Assembly (NCBI GenBank): GCA_003402745.1
Contig: QQND01000002.1
Coordinates: forward strand, 1-64,000
Direction of reading: 5' to 3'
DNA from: Verrucomicrobiota bacterium
Lineage (GTDB): Bacteria > Verrucomicrobiota > Verrucomicrobiia > Chthoniobacterales > Chthoniobacteraceae
Length of the DNA: 64,000 nucleotides
In this document: in pieces, positions 38,019 through 47,623 of the stretch
Layout: each line of letters begins with the position of its first letter
How positions within the stretch are numbered: position 1 is the first letter of the stretch
Program-made: the position numbers and the translations under genes
The notes under the pieces: model-generated
The model's input: only the letters and a program-made list of their open reading frames with translations
Told to the model about the DNA's origin: nothing
Database searches by the model: none

Positions 38019-39314
38019 CTATTTGAAGACACGCGTGTTGGGCATGGCAGAGCGCATTTTGTCGACGCTTTCCCAGCTGATTTTGTCTTCCCGGATACCG
38101 ATTTGTTTGAGGTGGCCAAATTGGGAGAGTGACTCGAGGGAGGCGTCTGTGACGCTGGTCAGGCCGCGGAGTTCGAGGAGTTGAAGATGTGTCATTTTCT
38201 GAAGAATTCCGAGCCGGAGTCCCTCGTCAGTGACGGCCGTGCAGTAGGCAATGCTAAGTTGCTCGAGACTGCGGAGGGCTTCGAGATGATGGAGGGAGGC
38301 GTCGGATAGATTGTTGAACATCAGATCCAATTTTTGGAGCGAAAAAGATGCGAGGTGCGCGAGACCTGGGCCTTTGATTTCATTGCGGACCAGTTCGAGT
38401 TGGGTGAGTTGCGGCGGTTTGCCAAGATGGGCGAGGTGGGCGTCGGTGAGTCCGCAGTCGTAGATGGTAATTGCCGTGATTTTCTCGAGTTTCGCGAGAG
38501 CCGCGAGGGTTTCGTTTGAGAGGCGGGCGTTGCGGAGGGTGAGGCGTTTGAGCGAGGGCAGTTTTGCCAGGAGCTCGATTTCAGAAGCGGTGACTTCGCG
38601 GTTCCCCAGAATGATGGCGCTGAGATGCTTGCAGGATAGCAGAGAGTGCAGACCCTCTGCGTCGATGGGATTGGGCAGACCCAGCTCGGAGAGTTTTGGA
38701 AACGAGGCCAGTGCGACAAGTTCGGAGGAAGTCACGCGAGCATCGCGCAGATCGAGGAAGTCTAGGAGGGGAAGTGCGCTGAGAGACGCGAGGGCTTTTC
38801 CCGTGAATTGCGGGCGGTTTTCGACCTGCGGCAGCCAGGGATAGGACCACTGCATCTTTGTGAAGCCTGGTTTCTGGTAACGGTCGACGGGTGAGATGGT
38901 CAGGCGGCGAAGTTTGGGGAGTTTTGCGAGGTGCTGTGCGGCCGAGTCGTCAAAACTGGCTTCGTGAATCTCGAGGGACTCCAGTTCTTGGAAGGAGGGG
39001 AGGAGCGCTGCGTGGGGGTTGGTGGTCTGAGGGCCCCAGAGTCCGAGGTGAAAGAGGACGGGGGGATTGGCGCCTTTCCAGCGGAAGAAGGTCAGTGAGT
39101 TGGGCTGCCCTTGGTAGATTCCTGCTTGCTGGAGCTGTTTCATTTCCGCGGTCTCCTCGCCTTGGGCCTGCGGGGCGCCGAAACGGGAGGGGTCGGTGAG
39201 AGGAATCGGCTTACCATTGGCCGGCGCGGGATTTTCAGGAGCGGCGAAGGCGGAGGAAATTCCGATAGCGAGGAGAAAGAGTGGGGGAAGATGCGTAGAG
39301 AGGGAGCGGTTCAT
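38019..39314 (-). CDS. Secreted leucine-rich-repeat protein
   Basis: ORF 38019-39662; likely start MNRSLSTHLPPLFLLAIGISSAFA at 39314; multiple LRR units such as LPSLKRLTLRNARLSNETLAALAKLEKITAITIYDCGL. Confidence 0.85.
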   Translation of the reverse strand: MNRSLSTHLPPLFLLAIGISSAFAAPENPAPANGKPIPLTDPSRFGAPQAQGEETAEMKQLQQAGIYQGQPNSLTFFRWKGANPPVLFHLGLWGPQTTNPHAALLPSFQELESLEIHEASFDDSAAQHLAKLPKLRRLTISPVDRYQKPGFTKMQWSYPWLPQVENRPQFTGKALASLSALPLLDFLDLRDARVTSSELVALASFPKLSELGLPNPIDAEGLHSLLSCKHLSAIILGNREVTASEIELLAKLPSLKRLTLRNARLSNETLAALAKLEKITAITIYDCGLTDAHLAHLGKPPQLTQLELVRNEIKGPGLAHLASFSLQKLDLMFNNLSDASLHHLEALRSLEQLSIAYCTAVTDEGLRLGILQKMTHLQLLELRGLTSVTDASLESLSQFGHLKQIGIREDKISWESVDKMRSAMPNTRVFK

Positions 39315-40623
39315 GAGAGTTAAGAAGGGGAGAGCGTTCAGGCGAGGATGGATTCGAGGGGCCGGTGCTGTCGCCGTGTTTGTCGACCTTGACCCCGCTA
39401 CGCTGGAGGAGGGTGAGCCAGAGGTTACAGAGCGGGGTATTTTTGGGGAGTACGAGGTTTTTCCCGAGCTGGATGCCCGCGCCGCGTCCGCTGACGAGGG
39501 TGGGACTGTTGTCGAGGAGATGGCCTGTGCGGATGTTGCTGCCGTACACGACGGTGCAGTGGTCGAACAGCGACGTCCCATCGGCTTCCTTGGTGGACTT
39601 GAGTCGAGCCAGAAGGTGGGCGAGCAGCTGGCTCTGCGCCTGGTCGCGGCGTTGGGAACCATCGAGGTGTTCTCCTTTGGAGGCGATGTAATGGCTGATC
39701 CCGTGTCCGGTCACTTTGACGCCGATGCTTCTGAGCAAGGTTTCTACGGGCTGGCGGTAGGTCATCACGCGGGTGCTGTCGGTTTGCATCGCGGCGACCA
39801 TGAGGGCGTAGGTCATTTTGATTTCCTCGAACCCCAGCAGACTAGCCTCTGGCTCGGCGACGGGAGCCTTGGGGGGCTGTTTTCCCAGCCAGTTTTTTTC
39901 TTTTCCCAGGCGGGTCTCGATATTGCGGATGCTCTCGAAGTATTCGCCCAGTTTTTCGTTGTCGTCCTTGCCGAGCTGGCCCTGGAGCTGGCGCGCATTT
40001 TCGAGAACGGTGTCGAGTACGCTTTGGCCTTTAGCGAGCATGGCCTGTTGTTTTTCCAGGGGCGTGTTGTCCTGCGCGAAAAGGCGTTTGAACAGGGCTA
40101 CAGGACCGAACTCGCCGCCGAGGGGCTTGCCGCTCGGATCCCATGCCATAGACCCGCCGTGTCCGTCGCCGCTGATTTCGCGCTCCGTTTGATTGGGGTT
40201 AATTTGAAGCGAGTTAAAGCGGGTCTCCAGACCGAGTTGGCCGGCGGCGACTTGGTCGGCGGAAATGGAGTTAAAGGCGGTGAGGCCCATGGCGTGGCGG
40301 TCGGCTCCGGTGAGCCAGCGGCTGCTGCCATCGTGACCTTCATCCGAGTTCCGATTCCAGAGGCCCTGGAGGATGGAGAAATCGTTTTTGTGAGCGGCGA
40401 GCGGTTGGAGAGCTTCCGGGAGTGTGTAGGCGTCACCCGGAGTGCGAATGTCCGGGTACCAAATCTCCTCTGTGACGCCCCAGCCGAAACCAAGGAACAG
40501 GAGGCGTTTGGGCGGTGGGGCGATGGGGGCTGCGGAGGCAAAACGGCGGAAGCCGAGGGACTCGAGGAAAGGCAGCGCGATGAGCGCGGATGAAGAGCGC
40601 AGGAAATGGCGGCGTGTGTTCAT
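39235..40623 (-). CDS. DUF1552 protein with Tat-like signal
   Basis: ORF 39235-40635; likely start MNTRRHFLRSSSALIALPFLESL; KRLLFLGFGWGV, SADQVAA, GHGISHY, VVYGSNIRTG. Confidence 0.88.
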   Translation of the reverse strand: MNTRRHFLRSSSALIALPFLESLGFRRFASAAPIAPPPKRLLFLGFGWGVTEEIWYPDIRTPGDAYTLPEALQPLAAHKNDFSILQGLWNRNSDEGHDGSSRWLTGADRHAMGLTAFNSISADQVAAGQLGLETRFNSLQINPNQTEREISGDGHGGSMAWDPSGKPLGGEFGPVALFKRLFAQDNTPLEKQQAMLAKGQSVLDTVLENARQLQGQLGKDDNEKLGEYFESIRNIETRLGKEKNWLGKQPPKAPVAEPEASLLGFEEIKMTYALMVAAMQTDSTRVMTYRQPVETLLRSIGVKVTGHGISHYIASKGEHLDGSQRRDQAQSQLLAHLLARLKSTKEADGTSLFDHCTVVYGSNIRTGHLLDNSPTLVSGRGAGIQLGKNLVLPKNTPLCNLWLTLLQRSGVKVDKHGDSTGPSNPSSPERSPLLNSHEPLPLYASSPTLSPRYRNFLRLRRS

Positions 40624-40647
40624 GCCGGGTTGCATAGACGGAGGCGG

Positions 40648-43419
40648 TCACTTGCGGTGGAAGGCTTGGCTGCTCACGAGGGCGTGGATGAATTCACGTA
40701 TCCCGAAGTCGCGGGACTCGGCCTGCTGGAGGATTTCGTCGAGGAGAGGCTCGTCGCTGAAGCCGCAGGAGCGCCCGAGACTGTATTCCAGAAGGCCGGT
40801 GGCGAAGCCGCGAGCGAAGGGCTTGGTCTGAGAGGCGATGTGATCGCGGAGGGCGAAGTAGTCGGCGAAAGCTGGCCCGTTGTGAAGCGCTCCTGCGGGA
40901 TCGATTTTCCAGGTTTTCTTGGCGTTTGGGACGGGCTTGCCCTTGTCGTCGAGGACTTGAAAAGTGTCCTCGGTGCGCCAGAGACCTGCGGCGTCGAAGT
41001 TTTCGAGACCGAAGCCGATGGGATCGATTTTGCGGTGGCAGCTGGCGCACTGGGGGAACTCCTGATGTGCCTGGGAACGCTCGCGGGTGGTGAGGAGTTT
41101 GCCTGCGAGACGAGCGAGCTGGGGAATATTGGCGGGAGGTGGCGGAGGCGGGGTGTTGAGGAGTTTGCGCAGGACCCATGCGCCGCGTTCGACGGGATTT
41201 GTCTTCTCGCCGTTGCTGCCCATGGCGAGGACGGCGGCCATGCCCATCAGCCCCCCACGCGGGGAATCCGGGGGGAGCTGGATTTTTTGGAAGTAATCGC
41301 CGTGGACGTCGGGAAGGTCGTAGAAGTCGGCGAGAACCTTGTTGGCGAGGACATAGTCGGCCTTGAGGAGGTGGCGGAGGCTGCCGTTTTGCTGGAGAAG
41401 ATAGGCGAAGGATTCGTAGATTTCGTCGCGGGCGGCGATTTTGACCGAGGCGTCAAACTTGGGGTGGAGGCGTGGGTTGAACTCAAAGAAATCGAGACGG
41501 TCGAGGGAGAGCCACTGATCGAGGAACGGTTTGAGGAAATCGTTGGTGCGTGGGTCGTTGAGGAGACGTTCTGTTTGAGCGCGGAGGGCGTCTGGTTGGA
41601 GTAGGGCACGGCTGTGGCCCAGTTGCTGGAGGACGGCATCGGGTGGTGCGCCCCAGAGGAAGTAGGAGAGGCGTGTGGCGAGTTCATCGCCGGAGAGGGA
41701 CTTGGGTTGGGGGCTAGGATTGGGTTCCGCCAAGTAGAGGAACATGGGAGAGGAGAGGACGATGGAGAGAGTGTCCTTGAGAGCGGCGGTGTGGGTTTCG
41801 CCCTCGCTCCGGGCGTTTTGGTAGAAGGCCTCCAATCGATCCACGTACCTGCCGGCAGGCGGGACGCCGCGGAAGGCGACTGTGGCGAAGCGCTCAAGGG
41901 CTGAATGCAATTCTCCCGGAGCGAGGGTGCATGGTAGTTCGTCGCCCCGGGGGGGACGTTTTCCCTGCGGAGTGACCGGGGCGAGACCGTGGGGAATGCC
42001 GAGCGCGGCAAATCCCGGAGGGAGCGTGGTTTTGGTTTCCGGAATGCGCTCGATTTCCATCCAATCGACCCACAGAGCGTATTCGGGGCCGTGTCCGTTC
42101 TGTCCCTTTTCCCTGCCAAAAATGCTCTGTGCGACCGGATTGAAGAGCGGGGCAATCCCAAAGCCCCTGCCTCGTTCGCGGACCCAAAATTGTCCATCTG
42201 TGGTGGTGCTTTGGTTTCGAGCGAGGCTCAAGGGGATTTCGATGATTTGCGGTTCCTCCATGGTCCCCGTGACCTCATAGGTGCTAAGCACCTTGCCGTT
42301 GCGCACGTTGGTGCCGAATTCCAGAAAGCGGCGCTCTGGCGTGGCGTGTGGCGTGGCTCCTACACGGACGCGGACGCGGTATTCACCCGGCGGCCAGCCA
42401 TGAGGGACCGTCAAGGAAAGCGAGGAGTTGAGTTCCTGCACCCAAGTCCCGAGGTAGGCGCCGCGATCCAGCGCAGGCTGACTCACGTAATGTTCCTGAG
42501 CAGGCAGGATGTAAGGATTGAGCCAGCGGTCAGTTAGCAAGCCCATATCCACAGGAAGGGAAACGCCTGTAGGAAACTCCAGAAATTCCTTGGGTGACGG
42601 GGCGCTCGGAATCTCATCCCAGCGCGCTCGGAAGAGGCGGACCGTCTTCTCTGCAGCGCGGATTTTGGCGGTGATCTCGGCGTTTTCGGGCTGTGCGGCG
42701 GCGGCGTCCACGGCGGCAGCCCATTTGACGCTGGCTTCTTTGCGTTTCTTGGCGAGCTCGGTCTCCTCCTTGATTTTTTTACTCGCGTCTTCCGCCTCGA
42801 AGCGGAAGGTGCCGGCAAAAGGCGCGGCGGCTTGGAGTTCGAAGGCTTCGTCCAGGGCTTCGCGGCTGACGGAGCGGTACTGTTCGAACTGGTTTTGCGA
42901 CATGAAGAGAGCGGCCCCTGATGTGTCGAAATGGCCGGAGACGGTGTCTGTGGGGAGCTTGCTGACGTTGGCTTTGACTCCGAGGAGATCGCGCAGGGTG
43001 TTGGCGTACTCGCGCCGGTTGAGACGCCGCATGGGGATGGCGCCGTGGCGGTCCGCGAGGGTCTTGCGGGCGGTGACCATCGCGTTGGAAAGGTCCTCGA
43101 GGAGGTCGGTCTTGGATTGGTCGGGGAGCGGTTTTTCGCCCTCCGGAGGCATCTCGCCGGAGTTGAGTTGTGCGAGAACTTTCTGCCAGCGATCGGCGTC
43201 TTCGGGAGTGAGGATCTGGGCGGGGAGGGTGTCGACACGGAAGTGGCCCTTTTGTTTTCGGTCGTTATGACACTCAGCGCAGTGCTCTTTGAGGAGGCCA
43301 AGGTGGCGTGGCTCAAGGCTGGGTTGGGGGGAGAGAGCCGCTGCGCAGGCCACGGAAGGGAGGCAGAGCGCGAGGGAGAGAAGGGCGTGTGGCAGTGCGG
43401 TTTGGAGGAAACGGCGCAT
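40648..43419 (-). CDS. DUF1587/DUF1592/DUF1588/DUF1585 cytochrome-type protein
   Basis: 923 aa; CAECH haem motif, MRRLNRREYANTLRDLLGV, LATRLSYFLWGAPPD, FLDQWLSLDRLDFFEFN, RGAWVLRKLLNTPPPPPPANIP, QCASCHRKIDPIGFGLENFDAAG. Confidence 0.93.
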   Translation of the reverse strand: MRRFLQTALPHALLSLALCLPSVACAAALSPQPSLEPRHLGLLKEHCAECHNDRKQKGHFRVDTLPAQILTPEDADRWQKVLAQLNSGEMPPEGEKPLPDQSKTDLLEDLSNAMVTARKTLADRHGAIPMRRLNRREYANTLRDLLGVKANVSKLPTDTVSGHFDTSGAALFMSQNQFEQYRSVSREALDEAFELQAAAPFAGTFRFEAEDASKKIKEETELAKKRKEASVKWAAAVDAAAAQPENAEITAKIRAAEKTVRLFRARWDEIPSAPSPKEFLEFPTGVSLPVDMGLLTDRWLNPYILPAQEHYVSQPALDRGAYLGTWVQELNSSLSLTVPHGWPPGEYRVRVRVGATPHATPERRFLEFGTNVRNGKVLSTYEVTGTMEEPQIIEIPLSLARNQSTTTDGQFWVRERGRGFGIAPLFNPVAQSIFGREKGQNGHGPEYALWVDWMEIERIPETKTTLPPGFAALGIPHGLAPVTPQGKRPPRGDELPCTLAPGELHSALERFATVAFRGVPPAGRYVDRLEAFYQNARSEGETHTAALKDTLSIVLSSPMFLYLAEPNPSPQPKSLSGDELATRLSYFLWGAPPDAVLQQLGHSRALLQPDALRAQTERLLNDPRTNDFLKPFLDQWLSLDRLDFFEFNPRLHPKFDASVKIAARDEIYESFAYLLQQNGSLRHLLKADYVLANKVLADFYDLPDVHGDYFQKIQLPPDSPRGGLMGMAAVLAMGSNGEKTNPVERGAWVLRKLLNTPPPPPPANIPQLARLAGKLLTTRERSQAHQEFPQCASCHRKIDPIGFGLENFDAAGLWRTEDTFQVLDDKGKPVPNAKKTWKIDPAGALHNGPAFADYFALRDHIASQTKPFARGFATGLLEYSLGRSCGFSDEPLLDEILQQAESRDFGIREFIHALVSSQAFHRK

Positions 43420-43466
43420 GAGGACGGGGGAAGGTGTGGGAGAGGTGAAACCGTGGAGGGCTCAAA

Positions 43467-44423
43467 TCAGCGGCGAACGAGGGTGATTTGGAGTTCGTCC
43501 ATGTACTTGCCCTCGAAATGAATGATCTCCTTGGGATCCGTGGGTTTGGAGGCGGCGAGATTGAAACTCACGAGTGCAAATTCGGCGTTTGGAGGCAAGC
43601 GCAGCTCGGTGGAGAGCTTCTCCCACGTGAGCGGGTCCGAATCGATTTTAAGGCTCCTACGGGAGGAGGCCGCCAGATTTTGATTTAGAAGAGCCGCGCC
43701 ATTTTGGAGGAGGCCGCTGAGCACAAAATCAGAGGTCACCGCTTGGATCGTGATGGAGCAATCGTGGGTTTCGGGAGCTGAGTTTGCGGTGGAGTTGAAG
43801 CGAAAAGAGGCGTGGAGCTCCAAAGACTGCGTGGCCGACTGGCTGCGGAAGGAACGCAGGTCCACCAGATACCAGACGTTGCCGATCCGGCTGCCCTCGG
43901 GATGGATCTTTCCTTCGTGGTCGGCGCGTTGGATTTGGAGCATTCGCGAGCCGGAGTACGGGGTGATGCCGTCCCGTGCAGAGACAACCTCGGTGTAATC
44001 GCCGCTCCATATTCCAGGTGCGTGCGGCACGCCTATGGGAGGTGGAGCACCGTGGTCGAGCATGGCTAGTTTGGCGCTCAGTAGGGGTTTGCTTTGGGAG
44101 TTGACGGTCTCTTTGGAAATGAGAGTGGCGCTGAAGAAGCCAATAACGAGTCCCGCTGCAATTGCCCAGATGGGGCTGGAAAAGAGGGATCGCCAAATCC
44201 AGAAAGTGCGGTGAGTGGGGATTGGTTGGTGTTCTTCGGCAAGGAACTGGTTTCGAATCGCTAGGGAACGTTGCTGCGCCTCAATGAAGAGGCGTCGCTT
44301 GTGGGGATTCGTGCTGATTTCATGCTCGAAATCAGGCAGGGCGGTCTCGCTCAGGCTGCCTTCCTGAAAACGAAGGATGCGTTCGAGAAAAGCCAAATCT
44401 GGATCGGGGGCTGCGGAATGCAT
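43467..44423 (-). CDS. FecR-like membrane protein (probable anti-sigma partner)
   Basis: ORF 43467-44546; likely start MHSAAPDPDLAFLERILRFQEGSL; single TM IWAIAAGLVIGFFSATLI; immediately downstream of the ECF sigma gene. Confidence 0.6.
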   Translation of the reverse strand: MHSAAPDPDLAFLERILRFQEGSLSETALPDFEHEISTNPHKRRLFIEAQQRSLAIRNQFLAEEHQPIPTHRTFWIWRSLFSSPIWAIAAGLVIGFFSATLISKETVNSQSKPLLSAKLAMLDHGAPPPIGVPHAPGIWSGDYTEVVSARDGITPYSGSRMLQIQRADHEGKIHPEGSRIGNVWYLVDLRSFRSQSATQSLELHASFRFNSTANSAPETHDCSITIQAVTSDFVLSGLLQNGAALLNQNLAASSRRSLKIDSDPLTWEKLSTELRLPPNAEFALVSFNLAASKPTDPKEIIHFEGKYMDELQITLVRR

Positions 44424-44425
44424 GG

Positions 44426-44938
44426 CTATTGAGCCTCCTTCAGATTTTGAGCGCGCATGCAGTCGCCAAGGGTTTTGTGGATACGCGAAAGGGCCTGGTA
44501 GACACTTTCGATTTTGCGCTGCATGCGTTGGGCGACTTCGGAGCAAGAGTGCTCCTCAAAGTAACGCATGCGCAGTAATTTGCGGTTGTTTGGGGTGATC
44601 TTGCGCAGGCAGCGTTCCAAGGCTTCCAAGGCGAGGTCCCGGGAAGGGGATTCGGGCCAGTCAGCGGCGAGGATGTCGAGGGTCTCGGGGCTGAGACCGT
44701 GGTATTCGCCTTGGGTGCGTCGGATGGTATCAATAGCCCGGTTGCGCGCGCTCAAGCGCGTCCAGTGTAGAAGGTGTACCTCGCTTTCAAATTCGGCAGC
44801 GCGCCCAATAGCCTTGATGCAGACCTCCTGAAAGAGGTCCTCAGCAAGGTGAAAGTTCCGTGCAACGGTGGTAACAAACGCAACGATGGAGTTGCGTTGC
44901 GCAAACAGGCTCGCTGCGACATGTTCTGGGGAAAGCAT
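44426..44938 (-). CDS. ECF-family RNA polymerase sigma-70 factor
   Basis: 170 aa; FVTTVARNFHLAEDLFQEVCIKAIG (region 2) and LRKITPNNRKLLRMRYFEEHSCSEVAQRMQRKIESVYQALSRIHKTLGDCM (region 4). Confidence 0.9.
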   Translation of the reverse strand: MLSPEHVAASLFAQRNSIVAFVTTVARNFHLAEDLFQEVCIKAIGRAAEFESEVHLLHWTRLSARNRAIDTIRRTQGEYHGLSPETLDILAADWPESPSRDLALEALERCLRKITPNNRKLLRMRYFEEHSCSEVAQRMQRKIESVYQALSRIHKTLGDCMRAQNLKEAQ

Positions 44939-45357
44939 AGGTTCTATATTGCATACGAAGGGCCTCTGGTTTTCTCTACACGGGCAGGCCGATAAATCTT
45001 ATTCAAAAGCTTGATGTGGAGAGGCGTGTAAATTTTTTTGCTTGTAAATACGGGGATGACGGGAGGGTGGTTTTTTTACTAGCATTCCCAGCAATCCAGG
45101 ATCTTCCGGGCGCGAATACACCCTTTGCATTGCACCATGAGAGGACGGAATCCGCGACCCAGAAGCTGTAAGTATGAACACGGCCGCCTTTGCTCAGCCA
45201 GTAGTTCAGGTACTCGTGCACAAACTGATTGGCATCAAAATCTGTCTATGTAAGTTTTAGCGTGAGATAACGCTAGAATTTCAGGAGTAAGTAATGGGGA
45301 CAGCGATCCCAATAGAATATCGTTGAGGGGCAGTGCCTTTTTGTTTGTTGTCTCGGG

Positions 45358-47247
45358 CTACTTTGAGGGACTCGCTGTTTTCAGTTCCGGTACATCGCCC
45401 GGGTAAGTGTTTCCGGAGGTGACGACGTTCCTTGTCTTCTCCGCGGTTATCCACGCTCCTTGTGCTGGCGGAGTTGAAGAGAGGAATGTATTGCCCGAAA
45501 TGCTCACGCCATCGCAGCCTTTGATCGCAATCGCCGCGTCTCTGGTCTCGGTGATTCGATTGTTGCGAATCCTGATGTTGCCGCCGAGGCCGGACGTGGA
45601 CCATACGTTGATAGGCGTCCAGCCACATCGGACGATGGAGTTTCCGCTGACAACGACGTCCCTCGCGCCGTGCCCTGAGACCTCTGAGGTGTAGCCGGCG
45701 AGAACCGCGTTGCCGTTGATGTTTTCAAAGTGGTTGTCGGCAATCCACGCACGAGTTCCGTTGAACTTCACGCCATGTGCGCGGCCCCCGACAGTGCGGT
45801 TACGACGATACACGAAGTCTTCATTGCTCGGCGCGTCGCAGTACAGGAACACATTTTTCAAGTCGCCAGATGGGTCGTAGCCGATGGCGGCGGCGAGTTC
45901 TCCGAACGGACGGTCGAGCTGGACGCTTCCAGCTTTCACGGAACGGGCCAACGTAGAGACGCCGCGCCCGGTCCTCCCGTTGACTAGCGCGACGCGATCG
46001 CCTTCTCGTATAGCGGTGCCGCTTAGAACAACGGTGTCCATTTCATAAACACCCTTAATCGTCTGACGGAAAGATTGTTCCGCCGGACCGTCATCCGGAA
46101 GACATTCAAACTGGCATCCCTCGATCCATTCACCAATACGGCCGCTGCCCGTTGCCGCGTGCCCTCCGAAGTAGTCCTGCGGGGTGCGAGGCTTCACTTT
46201 GCAGGCGAGATAGCTTCGCGCGGAGTTGTTGCTTCCGCCACAGAATGCTCCGGGCAAATCCGTCACCGTCACGTCGTTGAACGTGCACTCTTCGGTGCGA
46301 TTCATTTGTATCCACTGCCAATGATAGGATGTCGCGACTGCAACGGCTCCGATCGGAAAGAGATCAAGCGTTGCCGCCTTTACCGGACTGAATACGAATG
46401 TTTCGGGTTCATCCTTTGCGGGCTGAATTTTGACTGTCCGAGCGGAGATTCCCCCACCTGGGATGTATCTTCCATGATATTTCGAATCCATGCAGCCGAG
46501 GAAGCTGCCGCCGCTCCCTGTCATATCAAAATAGCGAGGGACATCCGGGTCGTAACCGGGCTCGGGTTTCACAATGAGTTGTTCGTTTGCCGGGTCTTTT
46601 TTCACAACGCGCACAAGCGTGTGTCCTGGGCGATCTGCCGTGATTGTGAAATGCGCCAGCGTCACTCGCTGGCAATCATTCAAAACGAGTAACGTGCCCG
46701 CAAGAGTAAGCCGTGCGCCGTGCCCGTCGATGATCAGATCGTGCGCCTTCACCAAGGTCACGAGTGATTTTCCATCCTTCGCCGCGAGTCTATAGTCTCC
46801 CGGCTCGAAATCCACTCGCGCCGGGCAGTGCGTTGCCGCATTCTGTAACACACGCGCCACCGTCTCGGCGTCACTGCCCGCGTGAATTGCGAACGCGTGT
46901 TCCGGAGCCTGCACCTTAAACGGGGCGGCCTGGGACCAGTCGCCTTCACCGCGGCGGACCCGCCACCAATACTTCGCTGGAGACAGCGAGTTGACCGGGA
47001 CGAAGCGGGAAACTACTTCCAGTCGATCGTCACAAACCAACCTCTCGAATGATTCATCGCGTGCGATTTGGATTTGATGAATGTCATCGATCTTTACGTC
47101 CGACTCACGTTTCCATCGGAAATGGGGATGCGGTGAATAGATACTTTCACAGGAATGGGGTGTTATTGGAGTTGGTAAATCTACGCCGTAAATCGGAAGC
47201 GTTGATTGGATCAGCAGGGTCGTTATAAAAGGAAGGGTGCGCTTCAT
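45358..47247 (-). CDS. Secreted right-handed beta-helix protein
   Basis: 629 aa; FEPGDYRLAAKDGKSLVTLVKAHDLIIDGHGARLTL and C-terminal repeats IRIRNNRITETRDAAIAIKGCDGVSISGNTFL. Confidence 0.8.
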   Translation of the reverse strand: MKRTLPFITTLLIQSTLPIYGVDLPTPITPHSCESIYSPHPHFRWKRESDVKIDDIHQIQIARDESFERLVCDDRLEVVSRFVPVNSLSPAKYWWRVRRGEGDWSQAAPFKVQAPEHAFAIHAGSDAETVARVLQNAATHCPARVDFEPGDYRLAAKDGKSLVTLVKAHDLIIDGHGARLTLAGTLLVLNDCQRVTLAHFTITADRPGHTLVRVVKKDPANEQLIVKPEPGYDPDVPRYFDMTGSGGSFLGCMDSKYHGRYIPGGGISARTVKIQPAKDEPETFVFSPVKAATLDLFPIGAVAVATSYHWQWIQMNRTEECTFNDVTVTDLPGAFCGGSNNSARSYLACKVKPRTPQDYFGGHAATGSGRIGEWIEGCQFECLPDDGPAEQSFRQTIKGVYEMDTVVLSGTAIREGDRVALVNGRTGRGVSTLARSVKAGSVQLDRPFGELAAAIGYDPSGDLKNVFLYCDAPSNEDFVYRRNRTVGGRAHGVKFNGTRAWIADNHFENINGNAVLAGYTSEVSGHGARDVVVSGNSIVRCGWTPINVWSTSGLGGNIRIRNNRITETRDAAIAIKGCDGVSISGNTFLSSTPPAQGAWITAEKTRNVVTSGNTYPGDVPELKTASPSK

Positions 47248-47623
47248 TGGGTCGTCCTCGGGCAGTTGGCAGATTTAAGAGATTTCTGCGCCAACGCGGC
47301 GACAGTGATCGGAGCATCCAAGCGGGGGGCTAGGGGAGATTTCAGAGGCCGTTAACCATGCGAAAAGACTTGGGAACAGCACGGTAGAGAAAGCGATTTG
47401 AGTCATGAAAATCTTATTTTGAGTACTTTTCATTGGCCATAGGCAGACAGGAAGCACCGATCTTACCGATCCTTCTTTTTTTAAAATCTGCGCCCCGCCA
47501 AGAAAGAGTTCCGTAGAAGTTGGAATGTCTCTGGATCGTGCAATCGGGCGCATCGTTAACTTGTCATTGATTCTTATGCTGACGCGGGACTTTTTATAAC
47601 GTTAGATTCGGGCACTCGGATTC

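Noticed and set aside
39196-40593. 465-aa plus-strand ORF
   Set aside because: Antisense to the well-supported DUF1552 gene; composition is a shadow frame.
40606-41604. 332-aa plus-strand ORF (also 42518-43270 and 42931-43521)
   Set aside because: Antisense to the DUF1592 gene, whose motifs are clear.
45003-45255. Minus-strand stretch DFDANQFVHEYLNYWLSKGGRVHTYSFWVADSVLSWCNAKGVF
   Set aside because: Looks protein-like and may be a gene remnant, but I cannot match a family and there is no convincing start.
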